From Ferrimonas pelagia (GTDB lineage: Bacteria; Pseudomonadota; Gammaproteobacteria; Enterobacterales; Shewanellaceae), in assembly GCF_039543565.1 (NCBI RefSeq), contig NZ_BAABJZ010000104.1, positions 1 through 64,000 of the forward strand: 64,000 bases of DNA. Direction: 5' to 3'. The position numbers and the translations under genes are program-made. The notes under the pieces were generated by a model that was not told the DNA's origin, searched no databases, and saw only the letters and a list, made by a program, of their open reading frames with translations. Positions 16,213 through 23,929 of this stretch are shown piece by piece (within the stretch, counting starts at the first letter, position 1; every line of letters starts with the position of its first letter).

Positions 16213-16269
16213 TGATAGAAAGCTATCAGTATAGTCGCAGCATTTTTGTGCACGGGGTCACGTCGTGAC
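16213..16269. promoter_or_regulatory. Two inverted repeats in the ackA-yfbV divergent promoter region
   Basis: TGATAG-AAAG-CTATCA (16213-16228) and GTCACG-T-CGTGAC (16257-16269) are perfect 6-bp inverted repeats 28 bases apart, 70 to 130 bases upstream of ackA. They are the right size for dimeric regulator sites. I do not recognise either as a named operator. The remaining bases of 16142-16431 hold no gene. Confidence 0.4.
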
Positions 16270-16431
16270 TTTCATTCACTGAAATTCCTCGTTTCACCAA
16301 GGAAACATCAAGCTGTGCATGCTGCTCAGGTAAGACCATTTTACCCAATTCCGGCGGCTTATGAATTGTGCTAATGTGTAAGAGTTCACAGAACTGTGAT
16401 CTGATTCACTAATGAAAGGGCAATCCTATCG

Positions 16432-16869
16432 ATGCAGATATTCGTCAGGCTGAAATCGGGCTACCGATACATGAGTCGCTGGCCGATCAACCCAATGTTG
16501 GCCAATCGTTTTCCCGAAGTGCGGGTGATCAAGGCCACCCGTTTTGGTCTGACTTGGCTACCGGTTGTGGCTATGGTGGGTTTGTCAGTGCAGTTAAAGT
16601 TGGTGGGATATGAGATCTTGCCGATGGCATTGGCTCAGGCACTTTTGATCGTCAGTTTGCCGCTGCAGGGTCTATACTGGTTAGGGTGGCGGTCAGTACA
16701 GCCTTTACCGCTGCCAACGTTAAACTGGTGCAAGGAGGTAAGAGCGCGGCTGGTGGAAGCCGGTTGCGAAGTGGCGCCGATGGTGCCGCAGTCCCAGTAT
16801 CAGCACATGGCATGCCTGTTAGAACGAGCGTTCAGACGCCTCGATGACGCCTTTTGGCGCGAATTGTAA
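16432..16869 (+). CDS. yfbV: UPF0208 membrane protein YfbV
   Basis: A 145-residue inner-membrane protein of unknown biochemical role (DUF412). It aligns with E. coli YfbV through LKSGYRYMSRWPINPMLA, RVIKATRFG, two membrane segments (LTWLPVVAMVGLSVQLKL and ALAQALLIVSLPLQGLYWLG), WRSVQPLPLPTLNW, YQHMACLLERAFRRLDDAFW. Both N- and C-termini appear cytosolic. The ATG at 16432 is used because homologues extend beyond the internal Met at 16471. The yfbV / ackA-pta divergent arrangement is conserved in gammaproteobacteria. Confidence 0.88.
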   Translation: MQIFVRLKSGYRYMSRWPINPMLANRFPEVRVIKATRFGLTWLPVVAMVGLSVQLKLVGYEILPMALAQALLIVSLPLQGLYWLGWRSVQPLPLPTLNWCKEVRARLVEAGCEVAPMVPQSQYQHMACLLERAFRRLDDAFWREL

Positions 16870-16890
16870 GACTGCCGTGCTGTAACCCGG

Positions 16891-16910
16891 CGCCGCCCAC
16901 TGAGGCGGCG
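16891..16910. terminator. Hairpin between yfbV and the convergent CbiM-like gene
   Basis: CGCCGCC (16891-16897) and GGCGGCG (16904-16910) form a perfect 7-bp GC stem with loop CACTGA, followed by TTCCTAT. There is no real T-tract, so termination efficiency is uncertain. Confidence 0.45.
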
Positions 16911-16965
16911 TTCCTATATCTGGCGACCCACGCGCGCTGGCTATAATCTCCCCCCGCGGTTTGTC

Positions 16966-17619
16966 CTACTCGCGTTTATCCTTGCTGTGCAGGTACTGCT
17001 GTTCATTCCAGGTTGCCAACCATTGGGGTTTATACACCACCAGTAATACCGTCGGGAACCCGTTGAGCATCGCTTCTGGCATCAGAAACAGCGGGATAAG
17101 GATCAGGTAATTGTCGACAATAACCTCCCAGCCATACCAGCCTTGATACCACAAACCGAGACTCGCTGTGCGCAGGGCGTAGATCAGTGCGCCGTTAGCA
17201 AATGCGCCGGCAAAGACATAGAACCACAGGTTTTTGGGCAGGAGGGTATGGCACAGAGACAGCCACAGATAGCTGATCATGATTGGGAGGGCCACGCCAA
17301 GCCACAGTAAGCCGGCTGCGTGCTGCCAAAGGTCCACGCCGAGCAGCAGCAGGATGAGTTGAGGCAGAGAGGCGATCAGGATGGCGCTGCGCCAGCCAAA
17401 CATCAGGGTGATCAAGGGGAGGGCGAGAAAGTGCAGATCCAGCCCCGGAAAGATCCCAGCTCGGATCCGCCAGAGGCAGAGCAATCCCGCTGCGGCGCAG
17501 AGCGCGAGGTTGAGGTAGGTTTGTTGACGCCAGTTATGCTTGAGGGCACTGGTACGCAAGATCCAGATCAGGAACAGCAAGTACAACACCAGCAATACGG
17601 AATTCAGCTCCTGGATCAT
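16966..17619 (-). CDS. CbiM-like energy-coupling-factor permease, orphan
   Basis: A 217-residue, six- or seven-helix membrane protein. The block FPGLDLHFLALPLITLMFGWRSAI, then QLILLLLGVDLW, and the C-terminal FLMPEAMLNGFPTVLLVVYKPQWL are typical of the CbiM/NikM substrate-binding permease family (PF01891), normally part of cobalt or nickel ECF transporters. The usual partners CbiN, CbiQ and CbiO are absent here, and the N-terminal Met-His metal site (MHI) is missing. The substrate may therefore not be Co/Ni. The second of two adjacent ATGs (17619) best fits the GAGG SD. It lies downstream of pflA but beyond a terminator. Confidence 0.72.
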   Translation of the reverse strand: MIQELNSVLLVLYLLFLIWILRTSALKHNWRQQTYLNLALCAAAGLLCLWRIRAGIFPGLDLHFLALPLITLMFGWRSAILIASLPQLILLLLGVDLWQHAAGLLWLGVALPIMISYLWLSLCHTLLPKNLWFYVFAGAFANGALIYALRTASLGLWYQGWYGWEVIVDNYLILIPLFLMPEAMLNGFPTVLLVVYKPQWLATWNEQQYLHSKDKRE

Positions 17620-17674
17620 CATGACCTCGATACTCAACGACCTCTTTAGTCTATCGGCATTTTGCAAACGGGAA

Positions 17675-17700
17675 AGAAAAAAGCCAGCAAATGCTGGCTT
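17675..17700 (-). terminator. Terminator after pflA
   Basis: AAGCCAGC (17681-17688) and GCTGGCTT (17693-17700) pair with loop AAAT. Read on the minus strand, a run TTTTTTC follows. It separates pflA from the CbiM-like gene. Confidence 0.85.
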
Positions 17701-17705
17701 TGGGA

Positions 17706-18446
17706 TCAGTAGCTGGCGTTAAGGCCACGGCTGATAAAGATCTGTTTGAGACGTTCCATGGTCTCTTTGGGCGGCGGTGACACCCCATCGAGCTGATAGG
17801 TTTCGCCGATGGCCTCCCACTTGTGCTTGCCCAGTTCATGATAAGGCAGCATTTCGACCTTCTCGACGTTGTCCATCGGCGCCAAAAAGTCGGCCAATTG
17901 CTCCGCAGAGGCGTCGTCGTCGGTATAGCCTGGCACCACGACATAGCGGATCCAGGTCTTTTTGCCGATACGATTCAGATACTCGGCAAATTGCAGTGGA
18001 CGCTTATTGGACACACCAACCAGGTTTTGGTGCACGTCGTCGTTCATCTGCTTGATGTCCAGCAGCACCAGATCGGTGACTGCCAGCGCGTCGTCGACTA
18101 CTTGGGTATGCTTTCGGATCAGACCGTTGGTATCCAAGCAGGTGTGGATCCCTTCGGCTTTGCAGGCGGCAAACAACTCATTAACAAATTCGAGTTGCAG
18201 GGCGGCTTCGCCACCGCTGGCGGTGATCCCGCCGCCACTGGCTTCGAAGAAGTGTCGGTAGCTGGTGAGCTGGGCCATGATCTCTTCGACCGAAACCTCT
18301 TTCCCTCCCTCCAGATCCCAGGTGTCCCGGTTATGGCAATACAGGCAGCGCATCAGGCAGCCTTGCAGAAAAACGATAAAGCGGATCCCTGGCCCGTCGA
18401 CGGTGCCGCAGGTCTCCCAAGAATGAACGCGTCCTTTGACGCCCAT
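17706..18446 (-). CDS. pflA: Pyruvate formate-lyase activating enzyme (PflA)
   Basis: A 246-residue radical SAM protein that abstracts hydrogen from the conserved Gly of PflB. The iron-sulfur motif is CLMRCLYC (CxxxCxxC) within FLQGCLMRCLYCHNRDTW, matching E. coli PflA. GGITASGGEAALQ is the SAM-binding GGE loop, and WIRYVVVPGYTDD is the conserved downstream block. AGGAG stands eight bases before the ATG. It follows pflB on the same strand by 209 bases, with a terminator between, so it probably also has its own promoter. Confidence 0.96.
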   Translation of the reverse strand: MGVKGRVHSWETCGTVDGPGIRFIVFLQGCLMRCLYCHNRDTWDLEGGKEVSVEEIMAQLTSYRHFFEASGGGITASGGEAALQLEFVNELFAACKAEGIHTCLDTNGLIRKHTQVVDDALAVTDLVLLDIKQMNDDVHQNLVGVSNKRPLQFAEYLNRIGKKTWIRYVVVPGYTDDDASAEQLADFLAPMDNVEKVEMLPYHELGKHKWEAIGETYQLDGVSPPPKETMERLKQIFISRGLNASY

Positions 18447-18473
18447 GATCGACTCCTAACTCACAGTGATACA

Positions 18474-18487
18474 GTGATTATCGTCAA
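18474..18487 (-). promoter_or_regulatory. FNR-box-like site upstream of pflA
   Basis: On the minus strand the sequence is TTGAC-GATA-ATCAC, matching the FNR consensus TTGAT-N4-ATCAA at 8 of 10 positions. It is centred 34 bases upstream of the pflA ATG. Anaerobic activation of pfl genes by FNR is known in E. coli. Whether this site lies at an activating distance depends on an unmapped start. Confidence 0.35.
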
Positions 18488-18601
18488 AATAACCCCACTT
18501 ATTGGGATTAGAATAACGAATTTGCCGGGCTGGCGACCAGAGGCTTTGTGCTCTGAGCCACTGTTTGAACATTTTATGATCGAACGGGGGTATTTCTGAA
18601 A

Positions 18602-18637
18602 ATAAAAAAGCCCCACCGGCAGACCGGTGGGGCTTTT
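18602..18637 (-). terminator. Strong terminator after pflB
   Basis: AAAAGCCCCACCGG (18606-18619) and CCGGTGGGGCTTTT (18624-18637) form a perfect 14-bp stem with loop CAGA. On the minus strand the stem ends in TTTTTTATT. It lies 18 bases beyond the pflB stop. Confidence 0.93.
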
Positions 18638-18655
18638 GTCCTTACGACCTCGGCC

Positions 18656-20938
18656 TTACAGGGCGTTGGTGAAGGTACGGGTGATCACGTCCTGCTGCTG
18701 CTCTTTGGTCAGCGCGTTGAAGCGAACCGCGTAACCAGAAACACGGATGGTCAGCTGAGGGTATTTCTCTGGGTTCTCAACGGCGTCCAGCAACATCTCA
18801 CGGTTCATCACGTTCACGTTCAGGTGTTGACCACCTTCGCGGGAATCGGTGTGCTTGAAGTAGCCGTCCATCAGGGCAGCCAAGTTGGCACGACGACCGT
18901 CTTCATCTTTACCCAGGGCGCCAGGTACGATGGAGAAGGTGTAGGAGATCCCGTCTTTGGCGTGGGCAAACGGCAGTTTACCTACAGAAGTCAGGGACGC
19001 AACCGCACCGGACTCATCACGGCCGTGCATTGGGTTTGCACCCGGAGCGAACGGCTGACCTGCACGACGACCGTCTGGAGTCGCGCCAGTCTTCTTACCG
19101 TATACCACGTTAGAGGTAATGGTCAGGATAGACTGAGTTGGGATCGCGTTGCGGTAGGTCTTCAGTGAACGGATCTTGTTCATGAAGGTTTCTACCAGCT
19201 CACAGGCGATGTCATCAACGCGAGCGTCGTTGTTACCAAATTTCGGGTAGTCACCCTCAATTTCGTAATCAACCGCGATGCCGTCTTCGTTACGGATCAC
19301 TTTTACTTTGGCGTGCTTGATCGCAGCCAGGGAGTCAGCGGTGATGGACAGACCGGCAATACCACAGGCCATGGTGCGGGTGACGTCGCGATCGTGCAGT
19401 GCCATCAGCGCAGACTCGTAAGAGTACTTGTCGTGCATGAAGTGGATGCTGTTCAGCGCAGTCACGTACTGCTTGGCCAGCCAATCCATGAACACGTCCA
19501 GCTTGGCGTACACGGTTTCGAAGTCCAGAACGTCAGCGGTGATCGCTTCCAGCTTAGGACCAACCTGCATGCCGGTCTTCTCGTCTACACCACCGTTGAT
19601 GGCCAGCAACAGAGTTTTGGCAAGGTTAGCGCGGGCGCCGAAGAACTGCATGTGCTTACCCACAACCATTGGGGATACACAACAGGCGATGGCGTAATCG
19701 TCAGAGTCGAAGTCAGGACGCATCAGATCATCGTTTTCGTACTGGATAGAAGAAGTATCGATGGATACCTTAGCACAGTACTTTTTGAAGCCTTCTGGCA
19801 GCTGCTCAGACCACAGTACGGTCATGTTTGGCTCTGGGGAGGCGCCCATGGTGTACTGAGTATTCAGGAAGCGGAAGGTGGTCTTGGAAACCAGGGTACG
19901 ACCGTCGGTGCCCATACCCGCCAGGGACTCGGTGGCCCAGATAGGGTCGCCGGAGAACAGCTCGTCGTACTCAGGGGTACGCAGGAAGCGAACCATACGC
20001 AGCTTCATGACGAAGTGGTCGACCATTTCCTGAGCTTGAGACTCGGTGATCACGCCAGCGGCGATATCACGCTCGATGTAGATGTCCAGGAAGGTTGAAA
20101 CACGACCCAGAGACATCGCAGCGCCGTTCTGGGACTTGATGGCCGCCAGGTAAGCGAAGTAGGTCCACTGAATGGCTTCTTGTGCGTTTTGCGCAGGACG
20201 GCTGATGTCGAAACCGTATTTGGCCGCCATCTCTTTCATTTTGCCCAGGGCACGATGCTGCTCAGCGATCTCTTCGCGCAGCTGCATGGTCTCGGACAGG
20301 TTAACGCCGTTTTCGAAATCCGCTTGAGTGGAAACGAACTGAGCGTACTTGTCCTTCATCAGGAAGTCGGCACCGTACAGGGCCATACGACGGTAATCAC
20401 CGATGATACGACCACGGCCGTACGCATCTGGCAGACCGGTCAGTACGCCGGACTTACGGCAGCGCAGGATGTCCTGGCTGTACAGATCGAATACACCGGC
20501 GTTGTGGGTCTTGCGGTGCTCGGAGTAGAACTCCTTGATGGTAGGATCCAGTTCACGACCGTAAACCTTACACGCGCCATCAACCATGCGAATGCCACCG
20601 TTAGGGATGATGGCACGCTTCAGCGGAGCATCAGTCTGCAGACCAACGATGGTCTCCAGATCTTGATTGATGTAGCCCGCGTCGTGGGAGGTCAGCGTGG
20701 AGATCACGTCGGTGTCGAAATCGACAGGCGCGTGAGTGCTGTTTTCCTGGCGGATACCTTCCATCACCTTGGCCCACAGGGTGTCGGTGGCTTCGGTGGC
20801 GCCGGCCAGGAAGGCTTCGTCGCCCTCGTAAGGGGCGTAGTTTTGCTGGATGAAGTCACGAACGTTGACTTCGGTCTTCCAATCGCCAGCGGTAAAACCG
20901 TCCCAGGCTTTGGAGAACAGTTCGGTGTTATCAGTCAT
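18656..20938 (-). CDS. pflB: Formate C-acetyltransferase (pyruvate formate-lyase, PflB)
   Basis: A 760-residue glycyl-radical enzyme that converts pyruvate and CoA to acetyl-CoA and formate under anoxia, the same length as the E. coli enzyme. The active-site pair is in AIACCVSPMVVGKHMQFFGARAN (adjacent Cys). The radical loop is RVSGYAVRFNALTKEQQQD near the C-terminus (Gly about residue 735). The ATG at 20938 begins MTDNTELFSKAWDGF; an open stretch of 48 codons upstream is untranslated leader. PflA lies downstream. No focA formate channel gene is adjacent, unlike E. coli. Confidence 0.97.
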   Translation of the reverse strand: MTDNTELFSKAWDGFTAGDWKTEVNVRDFIQQNYAPYEGDEAFLAGATEATDTLWAKVMEGIRQENSTHAPVDFDTDVISTLTSHDAGYINQDLETIVGLQTDAPLKRAIIPNGGIRMVDGACKVYGRELDPTIKEFYSEHRKTHNAGVFDLYSQDILRCRKSGVLTGLPDAYGRGRIIGDYRRMALYGADFLMKDKYAQFVSTQADFENGVNLSETMQLREEIAEQHRALGKMKEMAAKYGFDISRPAQNAQEAIQWTYFAYLAAIKSQNGAAMSLGRVSTFLDIYIERDIAAGVITESQAQEMVDHFVMKLRMVRFLRTPEYDELFSGDPIWATESLAGMGTDGRTLVSKTTFRFLNTQYTMGASPEPNMTVLWSEQLPEGFKKYCAKVSIDTSSIQYENDDLMRPDFDSDDYAIACCVSPMVVGKHMQFFGARANLAKTLLLAINGGVDEKTGMQVGPKLEAITADVLDFETVYAKLDVFMDWLAKQYVTALNSIHFMHDKYSYESALMALHDRDVTRTMACGIAGLSITADSLAAIKHAKVKVIRNEDGIAVDYEIEGDYPKFGNNDARVDDIACELVETFMNKIRSLKTYRNAIPTQSILTITSNVVYGKKTGATPDGRRAGQPFAPGANPMHGRDESGAVASLTSVGKLPFAHAKDGISYTFSIVPGALGKDEDGRRANLAALMDGYFKHTDSREGGQHLNVNVMNREMLLDAVENPEKYPQLTIRVSGYAVRFNALTKEQQQDVITRTFTNAL

Positions 20939-20976
20939 GAGATCTACCTTCTCGTACATTCCGAGGTTAACCGGTG

Positions 20977-21001
20977 CCGACACTGAGCCGTTCAGTGTCG
21001 G
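20977..21001 (-). promoter_or_regulatory. Perfect 10-bp hairpin in the pflB leader
   Basis: CCGACACTGA (20977-20986) and TCAGTGTCGG (20992-21001) pair perfectly around GCCGT. It ends 39 bases before the pflB ATG, so it would sit in the 5' untranslated RNA. There is no T-tract, so it is not a classical terminator. A role in mRNA stability or as a protein-binding site is possible. Confidence 0.5.
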
Positions 21002-21264
21002 AGAATTGCAACCTCTAAGGGAGGCTGCGCCTGCGCAATCATGCGAAGGCTGTGAATAGGTCGTGCTTTTTGGGCTGAGCATTGACGCGACCAGTGTTCA
21101 TCGCTGGAGACTCTGAAATGGTCGATACGCTATTCGCTCGATGACTGCACCTCTAGAGTGGAGTCACTGCTGAGAGTATATCTCGGCGTCGTTTGGTTTG
21201 TGTGATCTGAGCCGTCTTTCGCAAGACCGCTGAGGCCACAGCCCCTACAAACCCAAAATTATCA

Positions 21265-21277
21265 TTGGTCATACCAA
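21265..21277. promoter_or_regulatory. PdhR/LldR-type operator-like palindrome, copy 1
   Basis: TTGGTCATACCAA is a 5-3-5 inverted repeat matching TTGGT-N3-ACCAA, the core bound by FadR-subfamily GntR regulators such as PdhR (pyruvate) and LldR (lactate). It is about 327 bases upstream of pflB and 300 bases upstream of yhdT. Confidence 0.5.
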
Positions 21278-21475
21278 ATGACATCAAGGAGATTACCACA
21301 GCAAAGCACTGTGCTGCAGTGCCTCAACTCGCGCAAAGGGATCGGATCCGGAGATTATTTGTTATTCGTGATCGGGCTCACCGTGGGTGGGGTTGCCTGA
21401 GTGTTCGGTTCATGTTCTTGCTTCTTTCTGTGCTCTGTGGCGCGAGCTTGAGGTGGCTCAGTGAAGCTGTCTGCT

Positions 21476-21488
21476 TTGGTCATACCAA
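21476..21488. promoter_or_regulatory. PdhR/LldR-type operator-like palindrome, copy 2
   Basis: This is a second exact copy of TTGGTCATACCAA, starting 211 bases after the first, close to 20 helical turns. It lies about 90 bases upstream of the likely yhdT start. Exact recurrence of a 13-base palindrome in one intergenic region argues against chance. Confidence 0.5.
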
Positions 21489-21579
21489 TGTTGATCGGGT
21501 TTCTGGGACAGTGCTTGGATCCCTAAAGGGCAGCGCTTATCATTGAGCGCTGATGATGAACTTAGGACTCCGGAGAATG

Positions 21580-21789
21580 ATGCAGGAGATAAATTCAGTG
21601 GCCCTGGCGAAAGGGGCGCTTGGCCTGACGGCGGTGTATTTTGCGCTTTGGCTGATCGGCCCGTTGTGGTTTGCCGATGGCGGGATCTGGTATGGCTTAC
21701 CACTGTGGTTCTGGCTCTCCTGTGTATTGGCTCCTTCCTTATTAAGCCTTGCCGTGTGGTGCTGGCTCCGGGAAAAACGCCATGGGTGA
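21580..21789 (+). CDS. yhdT: YhdT family small membrane protein
   Basis: A 69-residue protein with two membrane segments (GALGLTAVYFALWLIGPLWF and LWFWLSCVLAPSLLSLAVWCWL) and a basic tail, matching DUF997/YhdT. It is paired with panF, as in E. coli. The start is uncertain: GGAG at 21572 favours the ATG at 21580 (or 21577), giving MQEINSVALAKG, which aligns with E. coli YhdT; an ATG at 21553 would add nine residues. The 3' end overlaps panF by eight bases. Function unknown; co-occurrence suggests a role linked to the symporter. Confidence 0.78.
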   Translation: MQEINSVALAKGALGLTAVYFALWLIGPLWFADGGIWYGLPLWFWLSCVLAPSLLSLAVWCWLREKRHG

Positions 21790-23212
21790 CATCAGTTTAC
21801 TGCTGCCTATCTTCGGCTACCTCATGGTGACGTTACTGGTTTCGCGGTTGGCGGCTCGGCGTGCTGAAACTTCGGGCAGCTTCAGTCAACGCTACTTTCT
21901 TGGTGGCCAGTTTATGGGCGGCACCCTGTTGGCGTTGGCGCTAGTGACGACCTACACCAGTGCCTCTTCATTTATTGGTGGGCCTGGCGCGGCTTACAAA
22001 TTCGGCCTGGGCTGGGTCTTGCTGGCGATGATCCAGGTGCCGGTGGCGATGCTGACGCTGGGTGTGGTCGGGCCAAAGCTATGGCGGCTGGCAAGATCAT
22101 GCAACGCGGTCACCATTCTGGACGTCCTACAGCATCGATATCAAAGCAGCAGCTTGGTATTGGTGGCCGGACTGAGCCTGATCGGGGCGTTTATTGGCAT
22201 GGTAGTGGTGCAGTTTACCGGTGGGGCGCGGCTGCTGTCGGTGATGACCGGCGTTGACTACAGCGTCGCGTTAGCCATGTTCGTCGGTACGGTATTGATC
22301 TACACGCTGTGGGGCGGATTCCGTGCGGTCTCTTATACTGACGCGCTGCAGGGATTGGTGATGATCTTTGGGGTGCTGGCGTTGTTTATCGGCCTGCTCT
22401 ATCAAGGTGGCGGCTTGGGCAACTTAACGGCCCAGATCTCGGCGATCGATCCCAGCCTATTGACCCCGAAAGGGCCGGATGATTTTCTTTCCTGGCCTTT
22501 CCTCTTGTCGTTTTGGATCTTGGTGGGTGTCGGCACCATCGGCCTGCCCCATACGGCGATCCGCGCTATGGCGGTGAAGGATGGTACAGCCTTGAAAAAG
22601 GCTATGGTGCTCGGCACGGCGGTGTCGGCCTTAATGGTGTTACTGCCGCATTTGAGTGGTGTGCTGGGGCGGGCTTTCCTGCCAGAGTTGACCAGTCCGG
22701 ATGATGTATTGCCGACGCTGATGGTCACCCTCTTTCCGCCGATGGTGGCGGGTCTGCTTCTTGCCGCACCGCTGGCGGCGATCATGTCATCGGTGGATTC
22801 CATGTTATTGCAAACCGGCTCAACGCTGGTGAAGGATCTGGTGCAACGTCATCGACCGTTAAGCGACCGTCAACAGCAAGGCCTCAGTTATGTTGTGTTG
22901 TTTTCGCTGGCGTTTGGCTGTGGACTGATGGCGCTGGACCCGCCTGAGATGATCGTCTGGCTGAATCTGACGGCTTTTGGCGTGCTCCAGGTGATCTTTT
23001 TGTGGCCGATCGTGTTGGGGCTGTTCTGGCCTGGGGCGACGGCTCGAGGGGGACTGGCGGCGATGTTGATGGGCGCGAGCAGCTACCTCTATTGGACGTT
23101 TGGGGCGATCAAGCCTTTTGCCCTTCACCCGATCGTGCCGGCCTTGTGTTTGTCTGGCTTGGCGTTCGTTCTGGTCAACGGCCGGAGGCCGAAAGGGCAG
23201 GATCGTCAATAA
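21782..23212 (+). CDS. panF: Sodium/pantothenate symporter (PanF)
   Basis: A 476-residue sodium:solute symporter of the SSS family with about 13 membrane helices. It begins MGDISLLLPIFGYL. Features are the early RYFLGGQFMGGTLLALALVTTYTSASSFIGGPGAAY block, typical of PanF/PutP TM2 where Na+ coordinates, and GGFRAVSYTDALQG, the conserved SSS cytoplasmic motif. The ATG at 21782 lies in the end of yhdT, so the two are translationally coupled. Pantothenate specificity rests on the yhdT pairing and overall resemblance. Confidence 0.88.
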   Translation: MGDISLLLPIFGYLMVTLLVSRLAARRAETSGSFSQRYFLGGQFMGGTLLALALVTTYTSASSFIGGPGAAYKFGLGWVLLAMIQVPVAMLTLGVVGPKLWRLARSCNAVTILDVLQHRYQSSSLVLVAGLSLIGAFIGMVVVQFTGGARLLSVMTGVDYSVALAMFVGTVLIYTLWGGFRAVSYTDALQGLVMIFGVLALFIGLLYQGGGLGNLTAQISAIDPSLLTPKGPDDFLSWPFLLSFWILVGVGTIGLPHTAIRAMAVKDGTALKKAMVLGTAVSALMVLLPHLSGVLGRAFLPELTSPDDVLPTLMVTLFPPMVAGLLLAAPLAAIMSSVDSMLLQTGSTLVKDLVQRHRPLSDRQQQGLSYVVLFSLAFGCGLMALDPPEMIVWLNLTAFGVLQVIFLWPIVLGLFWPGATARGGLAAMLMGASSYLYWTFGAIKPFALHPIVPALCLSGLAFVLVNGRRPKGQDRQ

Positions 23213-23549
23213 CAGCGGCTTCTTACGCAGGGTCGTTCAGCGCTGCACCTTGTGAGCCTTGATGGCAGCGGTCTGCTGCCATCAAAGCGCGTTGGAAGCT
23301 CCTGTTTGACCGCATTGGCCAGACGGCTTACTGCCGGTTTGCTGCCACAACAAGGGCGAACAGCCGTGTGTTTGTTGGCGTGTCGCCAGCAACGCAGAGA
23401 GCGGCAATAGGTTGGGGCCACGAAGAGATACCATGCTATCAGCTTTGCCAAGAAGGCTGATTGTCGCTGCCTTGGGACAGGGCTCAAACCCATAGTTAAG
23501 CAATTGAAATAAATCATAAAACTAAGAAAGACTAAATTTATGCTGTGCA
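23213..23549. other. Intergenic region with a perfect 11-bp hairpin after panF
   Basis: TTGATGGCAGC (23259-23269) and GCTGCCATCAA (23275-23285) pair perfectly around GGTCT, 47 bases past the panF stop. There is no T-tract. The rest of the region has a minus-strand open frame (about 114 codons, rich in Arg, Cys and Ser) that looks like chance and has no recognisable domain. Confidence 0.45.
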
Positions 23550-23580
23550 TGAAAAAGGCCGCTCATCATGAGCGGCCTTA
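23550..23580 (-). terminator. Terminator after the MarR-like gene
   Basis: AAGGCCGCTC (23555-23564) and GAGCGGCCTT (23570-23579) form a 10-bp stem with loop ATCAT. Read on the minus strand it ends in TTTTTC. It lies 20 bases beyond the stop. Confidence 0.87.
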
Positions 23581-23599
23581 ATAGATCGGGTGTGATCTT

Positions 23600-23929
23600 T
23601 TAGTGCATGATACCGGACAAGCGATCGCGGATCTCACGGCCACGCTCGGTCAGGTAAGCACGTTTAATGCGGTAGTCTTGCTCATCCACACGCAGCTCAA
23701 CCAAGCCCAGACCGTTACGGCCGGAGTGGACGCGATCGGACAGCAGGCGTGCGTTACGGCTGGCACTGGCTTGAGACATCTCAAAGCGTTCCTGCAACTC
23801 TTTAATAGAGCAACCCTCTTCCTGGCAAACTTGCATAAACATCAGGCAAGTCTGGGGTGGGATCTCACTGTAAACTTCACGGAAGATCTCAACGCATTCC
23901 ATGATTTTGTTCAATTGAGCTTGACTCAT
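23600..23929 (-). CDS. Small MarR-like winged-helix DNA-binding protein
   Basis: A 109-residue protein with a winged-helix layout. A first helix pair (QAQLNKIMECVEIFREVYSEIPPQTCLMFMQVC) leads to the HTH CSIKELQERFEMSQASASRNARLLSD, then a wing DEQDYRIKRAYLTERGREIRDRL that matches the MarR wing and post-wing helix. It is shorter than typical MarR (about 140), lacking the long N- and C-terminal dimer helices. Three Cys (11, 28, 34 approximately) might sense redox. It stands alone, with a terminator downstream and a 431-base intergenic region upstream. Confidence 0.75.
   Translation of the reverse strand: MSQAQLNKIMECVEIFREVYSEIPPQTCLMFMQVCQEEGCSIKELQERFEMSQASASRNARLLSDRVHSGRNGLGLVELRVDEQDYRIKRAYLTERGREIRDRLSGIMH

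Larger units (their letters stand above)
20939..21579. other. 641-base intergenic region between pflB and yhdT-panF
   Basis: This long divergent region holds no convincing gene. It contains a 10-bp hairpin close to pflB (20977-21001) and two identical 13-base operator-like palindromes (21265-21277 and 21476-21488). The length and the sites are consistent with complex control of pflB and of yhdT-panF. No clear FNR box close to consensus was found by eye. Confidence 0.6.

Noticed and set aside
16942..16947. TATAAT downstream of yfbV as a promoter
   Set aside because: No -35 at a suitable distance and it would point into a convergent gene.
19313..20986. Long open frames antisense to pflB (261 and 268 codons)
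   Set aside because: Same mirror effect; pflB matches its family from end to end.
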